A stretch of DNA of 64,000 nt from Roseiconus nitratireducens. GTDB lineage: Bacteria > Planctomycetota > Planctomycetia > Pirellulales > Pirellulaceae. Shown in pieces: positions 1-8,825 of the stretch (position 1 is the stretch's first letter; the number at the start of each line of letters is the position of its first letter). The position numbers and the translations under genes were made by a program. A model generated the notes under the pieces. The model ran no database searches. It was not told the origin of the DNA and was given only the letters and a program-made list of their open reading frames with translations. The stretch covers positions 558,001-622,000 of the forward strand of contig NZ_VWOX01000004.1 in assembly GCF_008629675.1 (NCBI RefSeq), in the 5' to 3' direction.

Positions 1-314
1 GCCGGGTTTTCTGTGACCAGGCCTTCCAGTTGCAGGTACTTGAAAAACGTGCGGACGGCAACGACGCTCCGCGAAACCGAGGCGGGGGCCAATTGCTGCT
101 CGTTCAGAAACCCCATGAATTCGGTCAGGTCACCGACCCGGACCGCATCCAGCCGGCGGCGTCCCAGCCAATCCAGAAAACGCTGAAGATCCCGCCCGTA
201 GGCGGCCAGAGTGTTGGCCGCCAAGTGGCATTCGCCCCGCAGGTAGTCCAAAAAGTCGTTTCGGATCGAATCGACCGACTGCGTCGACTTTTCGGGCGGC
301 CCCGCCTGTTGCAT
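1..314 (-). CDS. xerD: Tyrosine recombinase XerC/XerD, N-terminal part (cut by window start)
   Basis: Read on the minus strand, this frame is open to the window edge and gives the N-terminal core-binding (SAM-like) domain of a XerC/XerD recombinase, which resolves chromosome dimers at dif with FtsK. About 104 residues are visible. Diagnostic stretches are FLDYLRGECHLAANTLAAY near residue 20 and VVAVRTFFKYLQLEGLVTEN near the edge, matching the helical DNA-clamp domain of XerD. The catalytic domain (R-H-R-Y) lies outside the window. ATG at 314 gives a normal Xer N-terminus, but the frame stays open upstream to about 447, so an earlier start is possible. It is divergent from galE. The Xer class is clear; the choice of XerD over XerC is tentative. 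Nothing here suggests a mobile-element integrase. Confidence 0.8.
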   Translation of the reverse strand, partial: MQQAGPPEKSTQSVDSIRNDFLDYLRGECHLAANTLAAYGRDLQRFLDWLGRRRLDAVRVGDLTEFMGFLNEQQLAPASVSRSVVAVRTFFKYLQLEGLVTENP

Positions 315-459
315 CAGTTGCAGTTTCGTACGACGCTTTGCCAACGTTTGCTCGATTCGGTCTGCTAAAGGTGGGGTGGTCAACGCCAAGTGCGACTTAG
401 AATCTTTCGGCGTTTGACCGTCAGTCAGTTTCCCGTCTTCCTCAGCTTTGATTGCCTCA

Positions 460-1446
460 ATGAATATTTTGGTCGTTGGTGGTGCCGGTTACATCGGTTC
501 TCATACCGTGCGAATGTTGCTTGATGCCGGCCACCAGGTGGTCGTCTATGACAACCTGTCACGGGGACACCGTGCCGCGGTGCCGGAGGGTCTGTTGGTC
601 GAGGGAGAATTGGCCGACCGCGAGAAGTTGGTGAGCGTCTTTCGCGAAAAGAAGATCGACGCGGTGATGCATTTTGCTGCCTTCGCCCTGGTCAACGAAT
701 CCGTCAACGACCCCTCACTGTATTACCGAAACAATGTGGTCGCCGCCGTCGAATTGCTCGATGCAATGCGGGAAGCCGGCGTGGATCGAATCGTGTTCAG
801 CAGCACCACTGCAACTTACGGCGAACCGGACACGATCCCGATCGCGGAAACCACGCCACAGCAGCCGATCAATCCCTACGGATTCACCAAGTTGGTTTTT
901 GAGCAGGCCTTGGCGGACTATTCGGCCGCCTACGGCATCGGCTACGCCGCACTCCGCTACTTCAACGCAGCCGGTGCCCACCCGGACGGATCGATCGGCG
1001 AGGATCACGACCCGGAATCGCATTTGATCCCGATCGTGTTGCAGGTCGCCCTGGGCCAACGCGAGTTCATCACGATCTACGGAGACGACTACCCGACGCC
1101 CGACGGAACCTGCATCCGCGATTACGTTCACGTTCAAGACCTGGCTTCGGCCCACCTGGCGGCCCTGGAGCGATTGGAACCGGGCAAGGGGCTTTGCGTG
1201 AACCTGGGAACCGGACGCGGGACCAGCGTGCGGGAAATCGTCAGAGCCTGCCGCGAGGTCAGCGGGCACCCGATCCCCGAAGTCATTGGGGAACGTCGGG
1301 CCGGTGACCCACCCGAACTGGTCGCCGATGCCAGCCTGGCCGAAAAGCTGCTCGGTTGGAAAACGCGTTACAACGATGTGAACGAAATCGTCGCGACCGC
1401 CTGGAAGTGGCATCAATCCCACCCGAACGGTTATTCAGACGCTTGA
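460..1446 (+). CDS. galE: UDP-glucose 4-epimerase
   Basis: Extended SDR-family epimerase interconverting UDP-glucose and UDP-galactose (Leloir pathway, supply of galactosyl donors for envelope glycans). It has 328 residues, close to the family norm of about 330-340. Visible motifs are the NAD-binding GGAGYIG at residues 7-13, a Ser/Thr-rich catalytic stretch SSTTATY (114-120), the Y-x3-K pair Y140/K144 within NPYGFTK, and the substrate-binding YFNAAGA (167-173). The frame is open from a TTG at 448, but ATG at 460 puts MNILVVGGAGYIG at the usual distance from the start, so I chose 460. It is transcribed away from the xerC/D gene, with about 145 bp between the two starts for both promoters. The next gene downstream is unrelated. 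Confidence 0.95.
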   Translation: MNILVVGGAGYIGSHTVRMLLDAGHQVVVYDNLSRGHRAAVPEGLLVEGELADREKLVSVFREKKIDAVMHFAAFALVNESVNDPSLYYRNNVVAAVELLDAMREAGVDRIVFSSTTATYGEPDTIPIAETTPQQPINPYGFTKLVFEQALADYSAAYGIGYAALRYFNAAGAHPDGSIGEDHDPESHLIPIVLQVALGQREFITIYGDDYPTPDGTCIRDYVHVQDLASAHLAALERLEPGKGLCVNLGTGRGTSVREIVRACREVSGHPIPEVIGERRAGDPPELVADASLAEKLLGWKTRYNDVNEIVATAWKWHQSHPNGYSDA

Positions 1447-1623
1447 ATTAGAATAATTTGGGCTCACCGCCCTGCTGCCAGGCGTTCCACAGCCAGTGCA
1501 CCACCCCGGCGATTCTCCGCGGAGTGGTTTCGGCATTGCCGGAGCCGTCTCCGGCAACGCCGAATCATCGATGGCCCGACTACTCCTGCCGGTACTCCTG
1601 CCAGCTCGCCCAGACTTTTCGTC

Positions 1624-3540
1624 ATGAATCTGCTCCGCATTACCCTGTTGCTGATCGGCTTCGGCGTCATCTCGCCGATCAATGCCCGTGCCGCCGAATT
1701 GGACCGTCGTCAACGAACGGTGCTTTCGACTATCAACTCCAGCATCGGGAAAGCGGCGCAGTCCTACTTCCAGGGCGACTATCAGGCATCGGGCCAGGAA
1801 CTGCGCAAGGCGATGACGCGCATCCAGATGGGCATCAAGGCCAACGGGCCTGAGTTCTACGACGCCCTTCCGCCGCTGATGCAGAAACTTTCCCTGGTCC
1901 ACATGAAGCTGGAACTGGAGGGTGTCGCGCTGCCGCCGTTGCGTTATCCCGAGCGGCCCGCCGGCGATTCGGCGATGACGGAATCCGCCCCCGGGGACAA
2001 CACCCCCACGACCAATGGCGAATCCCTGGTCAGTTTCACCCAAGACGTCGCCCCGATCCTGACAAGCAAGTGCGGACGGTGTCACGTCCAGGGCAGCCGC
2101 GGAGGATTCAATGCGGCCAGCTACGCGGCCTTGATGAAAGGGCCCCCGGAAGGCGTCGTCGTCTTCGCCGGGGATGCCACCGGCAGCCGGCTGGTCGAAA
2201 CGATTGAAAGCGGGGACATGCCACGTGGCGGCGGCACGGTGTCGCCGACAGAACTGCAAACGCTGAAAAGCTGGATCGTCCAGGGCGCGAAGTTCGACGG
2301 CCAGGATCCTTCGGCCCCGATCACCGCCGGCGCCCCGGCGACGAATGCTTCGCCAACCCCCGCCCCCATGATCACCCAATCCCGCGGCGACGAAACGGTC
2401 AGCTTTGTTTCCGACGTGGCTCCGCTGCTGGTCGAAAACTGCAGCGGCTGCCACATCGACGCCATGCAGGTCCGTGGCGGATTGCAGATGGACACCTTCA
2501 CGCGGCTGATGCGCGGCGGCGACAGCGGAGCAATCGTCACCCCGGGACGCGGCGAGGCCAGTTTGCTGGTCAAGAAACTGCGCGGCACCGCTGCCGACGG
2601 AGAACGGATGCCTGCCGGTGGACGGCCCGCTCTCAGCGAAGACGAAATCAAATTGATCTCCACCTGGATCGACGAGGGAGCCAGCATCGACGGCGACGCA
2701 ACGCGGCCGTTGACGGTGCTCAGCCGACTTGCCTGGGCGGAAAAAGCGTCCACCGAAGAACTCTCGACCAAACGAGCCGAATTGGCTGAATCTCATCTGC
2801 AACTCGCTAACACTCAAGGCCAACCGAGCGCGACGACGACCGACCATTTTCGCGTCACGGGCACCGGGTCCGAAGCCACCTTGGAACTGGTGGGTCGGTT
2901 GGCCGAGGAACAGTTGCAGTTCGCGACTTCGGTTGCTCGAGAACGGCCCAACGATCAACCGCAGGATTACTTCCGTGGCCGGGCGACCATCGTCGTGCTG
3001 CCACGCCGCTACGACTACAGCGAGTTCGCCAAGATGGTCGAACAACGCAGCCTTCCCTCCGACTGGACCTCGCACTGGCAGTTCGACGGCATTGACGCCT
3101 ACGTCGCGATGGTCGCAACCGAGCAGGACGATCCGGAAACGCTGCGGTCACGGTTGCTGGCCCCGGTCGTCAGCCTGGCAGTGGCAACCCACGGCACCGA
3201 CGTTCCCCGTTGGTTTGCCGAAGGCATCGGCGAAGCCATCGCGATGCAGCAAAACGCCAAGAGCCCGGCGGAGCAGGACCAAATGCGGACCCTGTTGCTG
3301 GAGGCGGCGTCGACAGTAAAAGATGCCAAGGCATTCCTTGACAACCGGCTGACTCCCGCCCAAGCGGACTCTTTCGGCGCCGGCGTCGCCATGTCCATGC
3401 TCAGCCGGAACCGTCGCAAAGCATTGGAATCTTGCCTGCGTGCCCTGGCCGACGGAAAACCTTTTGAGGCCGCCTTCGCCGAAGGCTTCGGGATGCCGCC
3501 GGAGGCGTACATCAACCAGTTCCTGCAGTACACCCGCTAG
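1624..3540 (+). CDS. Secreted di-haem planctomycete cytochrome with degenerate peptidase-like C-terminal domain
   Basis: 638 residues with a signal peptide (hydrophobic LLRITLLLIGFGV, likely cleavage after ARA near residue 23). Two planctomycete cytochrome-c-like domains (PSCyt1 type) follow, each with a CxxCH haem site: CGRCH at 150-154 and CSGCH at 273-277. Both are introduced by the F-x-x-DVAP(I/L)L phrase typical of that family. From about residue 375 the protein resembles the secreted peptidase-MA/DUF1570 type, with WFAEGIGEAIA near 535. The HExxH helix expected just upstream of this Glu-containing stretch is not present, so the domain is probably not an active zinc protease. A periplasmic or cell-surface redox or binding role is inferred. 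The stop codon TAG (3538-3540) is directly followed by a MITE-like repeat. Confidence 0.75.
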   Translation: MNLLRITLLLIGFGVISPINARAAELDRRQRTVLSTINSSIGKAAQSYFQGDYQASGQELRKAMTRIQMGIKANGPEFYDALPPLMQKLSLVHMKLELEGVALPPLRYPERPAGDSAMTESAPGDNTPTTNGESLVSFTQDVAPILTSKCGRCHVQGSRGGFNAASYAALMKGPPEGVVVFAGDATGSRLVETIESGDMPRGGGTVSPTELQTLKSWIVQGAKFDGQDPSAPITAGAPATNASPTPAPMITQSRGDETVSFVSDVAPLLVENCSGCHIDAMQVRGGLQMDTFTRLMRGGDSGAIVTPGRGEASLLVKKLRGTAADGERMPAGGRPALSEDEIKLISTWIDEGASIDGDATRPLTVLSRLAWAEKASTEELSTKRAELAESHLQLANTQGQPSATTTDHFRVTGTGSEATLELVGRLAEEQLQFATSVARERPNDQPQDYFRGRATIVVLPRRYDYSEFAKMVEQRSLPSDWTSHWQFDGIDAYVAMVATEQDDPETLRSRLLAPVVSLAVATHGTDVPRWFAEGIGEAIAMQQNAKSPAEQDQMRTLLLEAASTVKDAKAFLDNRLTPAQADSFGAGVAMSMLSRNRRKALESCLRALADGKPFEAAFAEGFGMPPEAYINQFLQYTR

Positions 3541-3661
3541 GCGGACGGCGCCACTTTGAATCAAAAACACCGTGATTTGCGGTGCAATGAGCGGCAAGGC
3601 GCCAGCCGCCGTTTGAGGCGCAGCTAACGCCACGCGGCTCACCCAAACTGGCGCTGTCCCG
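3541..3661 (-). repeat. MITE-like element, copy 1
   Basis: 121-bp non-coding palindromic element, one of five in this window. The left end reads GCGGACGGCGCCACTTT and the right end AAACTGGCGCTGTCCCG, which are near-perfect inverted repeats of each other. The inner part (GTGATTTGCGGTGCAATGAGC, then a block ending CGCGGCTCACCC) matches the other copies in reverse orientation. The element starts immediately after the TAG stop of the upstream gene. CTAG on the left and CCAG on the right are a possible decayed 4-bp target duplication. The rest of the 3541-3990 gap holds only the short palindrome at 3684-3710 and the leader of the DAHP synthase gene. Confidence 0.8.
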
Positions 3662-3683
3662 CCAGGCACTTCTTTGAAAACGA

Positions 3684-3710
3684 GTAGCTACGCTCGCCAG
3701 AGCGTGGCGT
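3684..3710. repeat. Short palindrome, copy A
   Basis: A self-complementary stretch built on ACGCTCGCCAGAGCGT. Its 24-nt core matches the reverse complement of 55252-55275 at 23 of 24 positions. Both copies lie a few tens of bases beyond a MITE-like element (copies 1 and 4), so the two repeats may travel or function together. It could form a hairpin in RNA. No T-run follows, so it is not a standard terminator. Confidence 0.6.
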
Positions 3711-3990
3711 ACCGGCGTCTGGCGACGGCAGCAACGGGATCACCGCAGCTTGCCCCTCGCTGCCCCCATTTTCGATGCACGCCATGTGCCCGGCTCCGAC
3801 GCGGCGAATCATTTGGGCGCGAACCCGACGTCTCGACAATGGTCCGTATTCATTTTGGCGAGATGGCGATCGGAACGACCGACATCGGCGTAGAAAGTGG
3901 TGCACCCGCTTGAAACTTGGGCCCGGAGCGCCAAACTCTCCCCAGCCACCCCCTCCCATCCTTTTCCTATCCTTTCAACCGGAATCATCC

Positions 3991-5001
3991 ATGATCGTGG
4001 TGATGGAGCAAAATGCGACCGAAGACCAGGTGAAATCGATCGCGTCTCGAATTGAAGCAATGGGCCTGAAAGCGACCGTGATCGTCGGCACCGAACGGAC
4101 CGTGATTGCGGCGATCGGCGAGAAGCGTGGCACGTTCAAGGATTCGATCGAAAGCTGTCCGGGGGTCTCCGAGGTCACGCCAATTTCGGCGCCCTACAAG
4201 ATGGCCAGCCGCGAGGTGCGGCCTGAGCCCAGCCTGATCCGGGTTCGCGATTTCGCCGCCGGAGCGGGACAGGTCGGGTATGTCGCGGGCCCCTGCAGCG
4301 TCGAAAGCGAAGAACAGTTGATGAGTTCCGCGCGGGCGGTCAAGGCGGCCGGCGCAACGGGGTTGCGGGGCGGAGCGTTCAAGCCACGCACCAGTCCGTA
4401 CAGCTTCCAGGGGATGAAGGAAGACGGCCTGAAACTGTTGTCGGCGGCCCGGGACGAAACGGGGCTGGCGGTTTTCACCGAGGTGATGGCCACCGAGGAC
4501 GTCGATCTGGTCGCCCGCTACGCCGACGTTTTGCAGGTCGGAGCCCGCAACATGCAAAACTACCGGCTGCTCGAAGCGGTCGGAAAAAGCGGCAAGCCGG
4601 TGCTGCTGAAACGTGGCGCGTCGGCGACGATGGACGAGTTCTTGCTGGCGGCCGAATACATCCTGAACGAAGGCAACGACCAGGTGATGCTGTGTGAACG
4701 TGGCATTCGCACGTTCGAGTCACACACGCGTTTCACCCTGCCGCTGGCCAGCGTCCCCTACCTGCATCGCCGGACGCACCTGCCGGTGATCATCGACCCC
4801 TCCCACGGCACCGGCCACACCTACATGGTTCACGATCTGGCCGTCGCCGCCGTTGCCGCCGGAGCCGACGGGTTGATCATCGAAGTCCACCCCGACCCCA
4901 GCAACGCGATGAGCGATGGGTACCAGTCGCAGACATTCGAGGCGTTTGCCGAAACGATGAAACGTTGCCGGAAAGTCCAAGCCGCGCTTGCCGAGGAGTG
5001 A
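3991..5001 (+). CDS. aroF: 3-deoxy-7-phosphoheptulonate (DAHP) synthase, AroF/AroG-beta type
   Basis: Condenses phosphoenolpyruvate with erythrose 4-phosphate, the first step of the shikimate pathway. It has 336 residues. Residues 1-70 form the ferredoxin-like N-terminal domain of the class Ibeta enzymes ([14 protein letters not shown]), which often carries feedback regulation. The barrel starts with GPCSVES (100-106) and [14 protein letters not shown] (128-141), with the IDPSHGTGH metal/substrate loop further on. The reading frame is open far upstream (from 3775), but residues before ATG 3991 show no family likeness, and 3991 gives the standard N-terminus. The gene ends in TGA at 4999-5001, four bases before the start of the following methyltransferase, so the two are probably co-transcribed. 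Confidence 0.93.
   Translation: MIVVMEQNATEDQVKSIASRIEAMGLKATVIVGTERTVIAAIGEKRGTFKDSIESCPGVSEVTPISAPYKMASREVRPEPSLIRVRDFAAGAGQVGYVAGPCSVESEEQLMSSARAVKAAGATGLRGGAFKPRTSPYSFQGMKEDGLKLLSAARDETGLAVFTEVMATEDVDLVARYADVLQVGARNMQNYRLLEAVGKSGKPVLLKRGASATMDEFLLAAEYILNEGNDQVMLCERGIRTFESHTRFTLPLASVPYLHRRTHLPVIIDPSHGTGHTYMVHDLAVAAVAAGADGLIIEVHPDPSNAMSDGYQSQTFEAFAETMKRCRKVQAALAEE
4993..4998 (+). promoter_or_regulatory. Ribosome binding site for the methyltransferase gene
   Basis: GAGGAG at the very end of the DAHP synthase frame, 7 nt before ATG 5006. It fixes the start of the next gene and rejects the upstream in-frame alternative at 4988, which would lie inside the aroF end. Confidence 0.6.
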
Positions 5002-5005
5002 ACCG

Positions 5006-6037
5006 ATGACGCTGACGCCAGAAGAAGCCGCGGCGCAGGGGGCGTCGATCCGGGCGGCCGGCGATCGGACCTTGCAACAGTACCACAACTGGATGCAGAC
5101 CAATGCAGCGTCGCACTTGATGCGAACGGCCCGCGAGGTCGGCATCACCGAACGCTTGCGAGAACGGCAACACACCCTGGACGAGCTGTGCCAGTCGCTT
5201 TCATTGGACCCTGACACGACCGCCCTGCTGCTGGACGCCTTGGTGGCGATCGGCTACGTCGAACAGTACCGAGAAGATTTCACGCTCGCCCGCGCCGGCC
5301 ATCTGCTGTGTCAGTACGACGACGACCTGGGCGACCAGAAGTGGAACACGCTGGCACAGCGGCTCCGCAAGGTGTCCGGTGCCTCTGAGGATGATGAAGA
5401 CGGCGCTATCGATGTTGAAGCGTATCGAGACCACCTGGCCGCAACCCAGTGGATCCATTCTTCGGCCGCGGTCCAAGCCGCGGAAATCCTGAACATTGGC
5501 GGCCAGGACGCCCCCGCCGGTCTGCGGATCCTGGACCTCGGCTGTGGTTCGGGTGTGTGGAGCTGCGCGATGGCGCACCAGGACGCCGAATCCACGGTGG
5601 TCGCGATCGATCAGGCGGGCCCCCTGCAAGCAGCCCGCACCACCGCCGATTCGATCGGGCTGGGCGACCGCTTCCAAACCATCGAAAGTGATCCGCGGTT
5701 GGCCACGCTGACCGAACAGGCGTTTGACCTGGTGATCATCGCACAGCAGCTGTCCGTGTGGGGCGACGAACAGGCGCTGGCCCTCCTTCGCAAAGCCGCC
5801 GGGGCGGTCAAGCCGGGTGGACGACTGGTGGCCCCCGACCTGTACGCAGGCCCCAGCCGGGCGGGACTGGATGAGGCCGCCGGCGCCCTGACCATTCACC
5901 TGCAGACCCCTGGCGGACGGGTCCGCGATCTTCGAGAAGCCCAGCAAATGTTCCAGCAGGCAGGCTTGCAATCCATCCAGTTCACTTTCCTGGCGGCCAG
6001 CCAGGAAGGACTGGGAATGGTCGTGGCCGAAAGATAG
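5006..6037 (+). CDS. SAM-dependent methyltransferase with winged-helix N-terminal region
   Basis: 343 residues. Residues 30-100 look like the winged-helix/dimerisation region of small-molecule O-methyltransferases (helical, with TAREVGITERL and LDALVAIGYVE). Residues 170-300 form a class-I SAM fold, with motif I as LDLGCGSGVWS (176-186), an acidic residue after strand 2 (VVAIDQAG), and a post-motif LVIIAQQLSVWGD. This architecture is typical of O-methyltransferases and C-methyltransferases acting on aromatic or polyketide-like substrates; the actual substrate cannot be told. The start was chosen from the GAGGAG site 7 nt upstream. Tight spacing to the DAHP synthase suggests one transcript, but a role in aromatic metabolism is only inference. 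Confidence 0.75.
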   Translation: MTLTPEEAAAQGASIRAAGDRTLQQYHNWMQTNAASHLMRTAREVGITERLRERQHTLDELCQSLSLDPDTTALLLDALVAIGYVEQYREDFTLARAGHLLCQYDDDLGDQKWNTLAQRLRKVSGASEDDEDGAIDVEAYRDHLAATQWIHSSAAVQAAEILNIGGQDAPAGLRILDLGCGSGVWSCAMAHQDAESTVVAIDQAGPLQAARTTADSIGLGDRFQTIESDPRLATLTEQAFDLVIIAQQLSVWGDEQALALLRKAAGAVKPGGRLVAPDLYAGPSRAGLDEAAGALTIHLQTPGGRVRDLREAQQMFQQAGLQSIQFTFLAASQEGLGMVVAER

Positions 6038-6144
6038 TCCGACTTTTTCGCAATCGTGGATTGACGAACCGCAGCCGCGATTTCTACCATGCTGGGCCAA
6101 AATAAACTCGTCAACACCTCCAGACAGACGTTCAACGAACAGCC

Positions 6145-6327
6145 ATGGCTGTACCAAAGCGAAAACACAGCAACAGTCGATCCGGCAAACGACGTAGCCA
6201 CGATCGCGTCAAGAAACGCCAGATCGGGTATTGCCCGCAGTGCAGCAGCTCCGTGCCGACCCACACGATTTGCCCTAAGTGCGGGCATTACATGGGACGC
6301 ACCGTTGTCGAACCTCGCGACGAGTAA
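6145..6327 (+). CDS. rpmF: 50S ribosomal protein L32
   Basis: 60 residues, the normal length for bL32. The basic N-terminus MAVPKRKHSNSRSGKRRSHD is characteristic. A zinc ribbon follows with all four cysteines present (C30, C33, C43, C46 in CPQC and CPKC), so this is the zinc-binding (C+) form. It lies just upstream of the fatty-acid synthesis genes, as in many bacteria, although plsX and fabH, which usually come between, are absent here. Confidence 0.95.
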   Translation: MAVPKRKHSNSRSGKRRSHDRVKKRQIGYCPQCSSSVPTHTICPKCGHYMGRTVVEPRDE

Positions 6328-6453
6328 TCGTTTCTCGATTCCTCTGTCCAACCTCTGCCGTGCATCCGCCGCGTGAGAGCCGCGTTCCCCGGGATTGCCC
6401 CGTGGAACCGGCGGTGACTACGCGGCGTTTTTATTTGGAGCGTTGCTGCCCCC

Positions 6454-7371
6454 ATGGACGTTAACTCCGTCGGAATCCTGTTTCCTGGCCAAGGTGCCCA
6501 AGCCGTCGGGATGGGACGGTGGCTATGCGAGACCTATCCGCTAGCGGCCGATCGATTTGCCCAAGCCGCGGACATTTTGGGTTACGACCTCCGCGAGTTG
6601 TGCGAGAAGGGCCCCGAAGAAAAACTGAACGCGACCGAGTTCAGCCAACCGGCGTTGTTCACCGTCGGGATAGCCGCGGCGGAAGTCCTGGCGGCCGAAT
6701 TCCCTGAACGCTTGCAGAATGTCACCGCGGCGGCGGGCCTGAGCCTGGGCGAGTACACCGCGGTCTGTTTCGCGGGTGGGCTTGATTTCCAGGACGCCCT
6801 GCGGCTGGTTCAGAAGCGTGGCCAGGCGATGCAAGCCGCCGCCGATGCGGTCCAAAGCGGCATGGCCAGTGTCTTGGGATTGGACCTGGAAACCTTGGAT
6901 AAGTTGTGCGGCCAGGCCCGGAACGACGACGTGCTCCGCCCGGCCAACCTGCTGTGCCCGGGCAACATCGCCGTGTCCGGTCACCTCACCGCCATCGATC
7001 GGCTGGAGAAAGCCGCTTTGGAAGCCGGTGCGATCAAGGTGGTTCGGCTGAACGTAGCCGGGGCTTTTCACACATCACTGATGCAGCCCGCGGTCGAAAC
7101 GCTGACGGCGGCCCTGAAAGAAATGCCACTCCGCCAGACACGAATTCCTGTCTACAGCAACGTTGACAGTGCCCCCCATCAATCGGCCGACGAAATCCGT
7201 GACCTGCTAAGCAAGCAAGTCACCCAACCGGTTCTCTGGGAAGCGTCCGTCCGCCGGATGATGCAAGACGGCGTGGAAGGTTTCCTGGAGGTCGGCACCG
7301 GGCGGGTGTTGCGAGGAACCCTGAAACGCATCGAACGAAAATTCCCCAGCGACGGTTTCGGCGACGAATAA
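6454..7371 (+). CDS. fabD: Malonyl-CoA:ACP transacylase
   Basis: Transfers malonyl groups from CoA to acyl carrier protein for fatty-acid elongation. 305 residues, as usual. The N-terminal FPGQGAQ motif (10-16) and the nucleophile elbow GLSLGEY with Ser97 are present. The usual His before the catalytic Ser (GHSLGE) is Leu here, a variant I know from plant, cyanobacterial and chlamydial FabD, so activity is not in doubt. The second catalytic residue is the His in AGAFHTSLM (around residue 205), and the C-terminal Gln-containing QVTQPVLWE is also present. It is followed by fabG after a 65-bp gap, consistent with an operon. Confidence 0.95.
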   Translation: MDVNSVGILFPGQGAQAVGMGRWLCETYPLAADRFAQAADILGYDLRELCEKGPEEKLNATEFSQPALFTVGIAAAEVLAAEFPERLQNVTAAAGLSLGEYTAVCFAGGLDFQDALRLVQKRGQAMQAAADAVQSGMASVLGLDLETLDKLCGQARNDDVLRPANLLCPGNIAVSGHLTAIDRLEKAALEAGAIKVVRLNVAGAFHTSLMQPAVETLTAALKEMPLRQTRIPVYSNVDSAPHQSADEIRDLLSKQVTQPVLWEASVRRMMQDGVEGFLEVGTGRVLRGTLKRIERKFPSDGFGDE

Positions 7372-7436
7372 GCGGCTCGTCCGCCCGAAACGTGTCCCGC
7401 ACCGAACCTGATCCCCTTTTTTCCCAAGCGAATCTC

Positions 7437-8195
7437 ATGGAATTGTCACTCAAAGCAGATCTGTCCGGCCAGGTTGCGATCGTCACCGGCGCGTCGCAGG
7501 GACTGGGCAAAGCCGTGGCGATCGGACTGGCGATCAATGGCGCCACGGTTGCTTGTCTGGCGCGCAACGAAGAGAAACTTGCGGCAACCGTTTCGGAGAT
7601 CGAAGCGGCGGGCGGCAAAGCCAAAGCCGTGGCCTGCGACGTGACCGACCGTCAAGCAGCCGACGCCGCCATCAAATCGGTGGCGGAAGATTTGGGCCGC
7701 CTGGATATCCTGGTCAACAACGCCGGAATCACCCGCGACAAGCTGATGCGGGGAATGAGTGACGAGGAATGGGACAGCGTGATCGCGACCAACCTGACCA
7801 GTTGCTTTGTCTGCTGCCGCGCCGCGGCCGGGATCATGCGAAAAAAGAAGTACGGCCGAATCATCAACATGGCCAGCATCTCGGGTCTGATCGGCAACCC
7901 CGGCCAGGCCAACTACTCGGCCAGCAAGGCGGGCATGATCGGGATGACGCGAACGATGAGCAAGGAGCTGGTCAGCCGCGGCGTGACGGTCAACGCGGTA
8001 GCGCCGGGATTCATCGCCAGCGACATGACCGACGCGATCCCCGCCGGAATTCTGGACGAGGTCAAGAAAGCGATCCCCGCCAAACGCGTGGGTGAACCCG
8101 AAGAGGTGGCGGCCGCCGTGCTGTTTCTGGCGTCCAAAGAAGCCGGGTACATCTCCGGCCAGGTCCTGGTGGTCGACGGCGGCATGACCGGCTAA
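7437..8195 (+). CDS. fabG: 3-oxoacyl-[ACP] reductase
   Basis: NADPH-dependent SDR that reduces beta-ketoacyl-ACP in type II fatty-acid synthesis. 252 residues. Visible motifs are the cofactor loop TGASQGLG (17-24), NNAG (94-97), and the catalytic tetrad N119, S147, Y160 and K164 (GQANYSASKAG). The C-terminal SGQVLVVDGGMTG is also typical. The frame is open from 7392, but ATG 7437 gives the standard N-terminus. It sits between fabD and acpP in the common gene order. Confidence 0.94.
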   Translation: MELSLKADLSGQVAIVTGASQGLGKAVAIGLAINGATVACLARNEEKLAATVSEIEAAGGKAKAVACDVTDRQAADAAIKSVAEDLGRLDILVNNAGITRDKLMRGMSDEEWDSVIATNLTSCFVCCRAAAGIMRKKKYGRIINMASISGLIGNPGQANYSASKAGMIGMTRTMSKELVSRGVTVNAVAPGFIASDMTDAIPAGILDEVKKAIPAKRVGEPEEVAAAVLFLASKEAGYISGQVLVVDGGMTG

Positions 8196-8240
8196 GTTGC
8201 CCCGCTTGCCGGCAGGCCTCAGAGAGTCGATTGCGGGATA

Positions 8241-8270
8241 TTGACGCCTTTTGCTTCTTTCCCCTATCTT
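8241..8270 (+). promoter_or_regulatory. Candidate sigma-70-like promoter for acpP
   Basis: In the 268-bp gap after fabG, TTGACG (8241-8246) is followed after 18 nt by TATCTT (8265-8270), a fair match to the -35/-10 consensus. A separate acpP promoter would fit the high ACP demand of cells. Assigned by eye only. Confidence 0.35.
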
Positions 8271-8463
8271 TTCGACGAATCGACGACGCGTCTCCGGGCT
8301 CTTGCTGGTGCGGGAATCGTTCGCGACCGGCGGATCCGGTCGGCGGAGGCTCTCCCGCAACCCAATTTGATTAGAAACCCTTGGCGTCTCGTTCCTCCCG
8401 ATCACGAGGGGCGTTTCGTTCCCTTGAACATCCCTTTGCAGAACAAACATTTGGAGATTGCTT

Positions 8464-8709
8464 ATGGCTACCGTCGAAGAACGCGTGGTCGATATCGTTG
8501 CTGAACAACTGGGTGTCGAAAAAGACAAAATCAGCCGCGAGACTTCTTTCGTAAACGACCTCGGTGCCGACTCGCTCGACACGGTGGAATTGGTCATGGA
8601 GCTCGAGGAGGAATTCAACATCAGCATTCCCGACGAAGCGGCCGAGAAGATTCAAAAAGTGGGTGAAGCGGTCGACTTCATCGAGAACGCCAAAGGCGAC
8701 GACGCCTAG
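8464..8709 (+). CDS. acpP: Acyl carrier protein
   Basis: 81-residue acidic carrier of fatty-acyl intermediates. The 4'-phosphopantetheine attachment site is Ser37 in [19 protein letters not shown]. Length and the acidic helix II are typical. ATG 8464 is preceded by GGAG (8453-8456) at 7-nt spacing, which supports this start over the in-frame TTG at 8458. It lies between fabG and fabF. Confidence 0.97.
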   Translation: MATVEERVVDIVAEQLGVEKDKISRETSFVNDLGADSLDTVELVMELEEEFNISIPDEAAEKIQKVGEAVDFIENAKGDDA

Positions 8710-8825
8710 CATTGCCGATCGTTCGGTCAAGCCTGCACCGACGATGACGCTTTGCCGCCCGAGAACGGTTTGGCGCCGCAGGTCCGTCGACCGCGCGCCA
8801 GCTTTTGAGGGCGGTATTTTCTTGA

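Noticed and set aside
1-314. Tyrosine recombinase as sign of an integrated element
   Set aside because: The visible domain matches housekeeping XerC/D, and the neighbours are core genes without att-like repeats.
1435-3075. 546-codon minus-strand ORF opposite the di-haem gene
   Set aside because: It is a shadow of the well-supported plus-strand gene, with no recognisable protein sequence.
6454-7371. FabD with Leu in place of His before the active serine as a dead enzyme
   Set aside because: GLSLGEY is a known natural variant, and the other catalytic residues are present.
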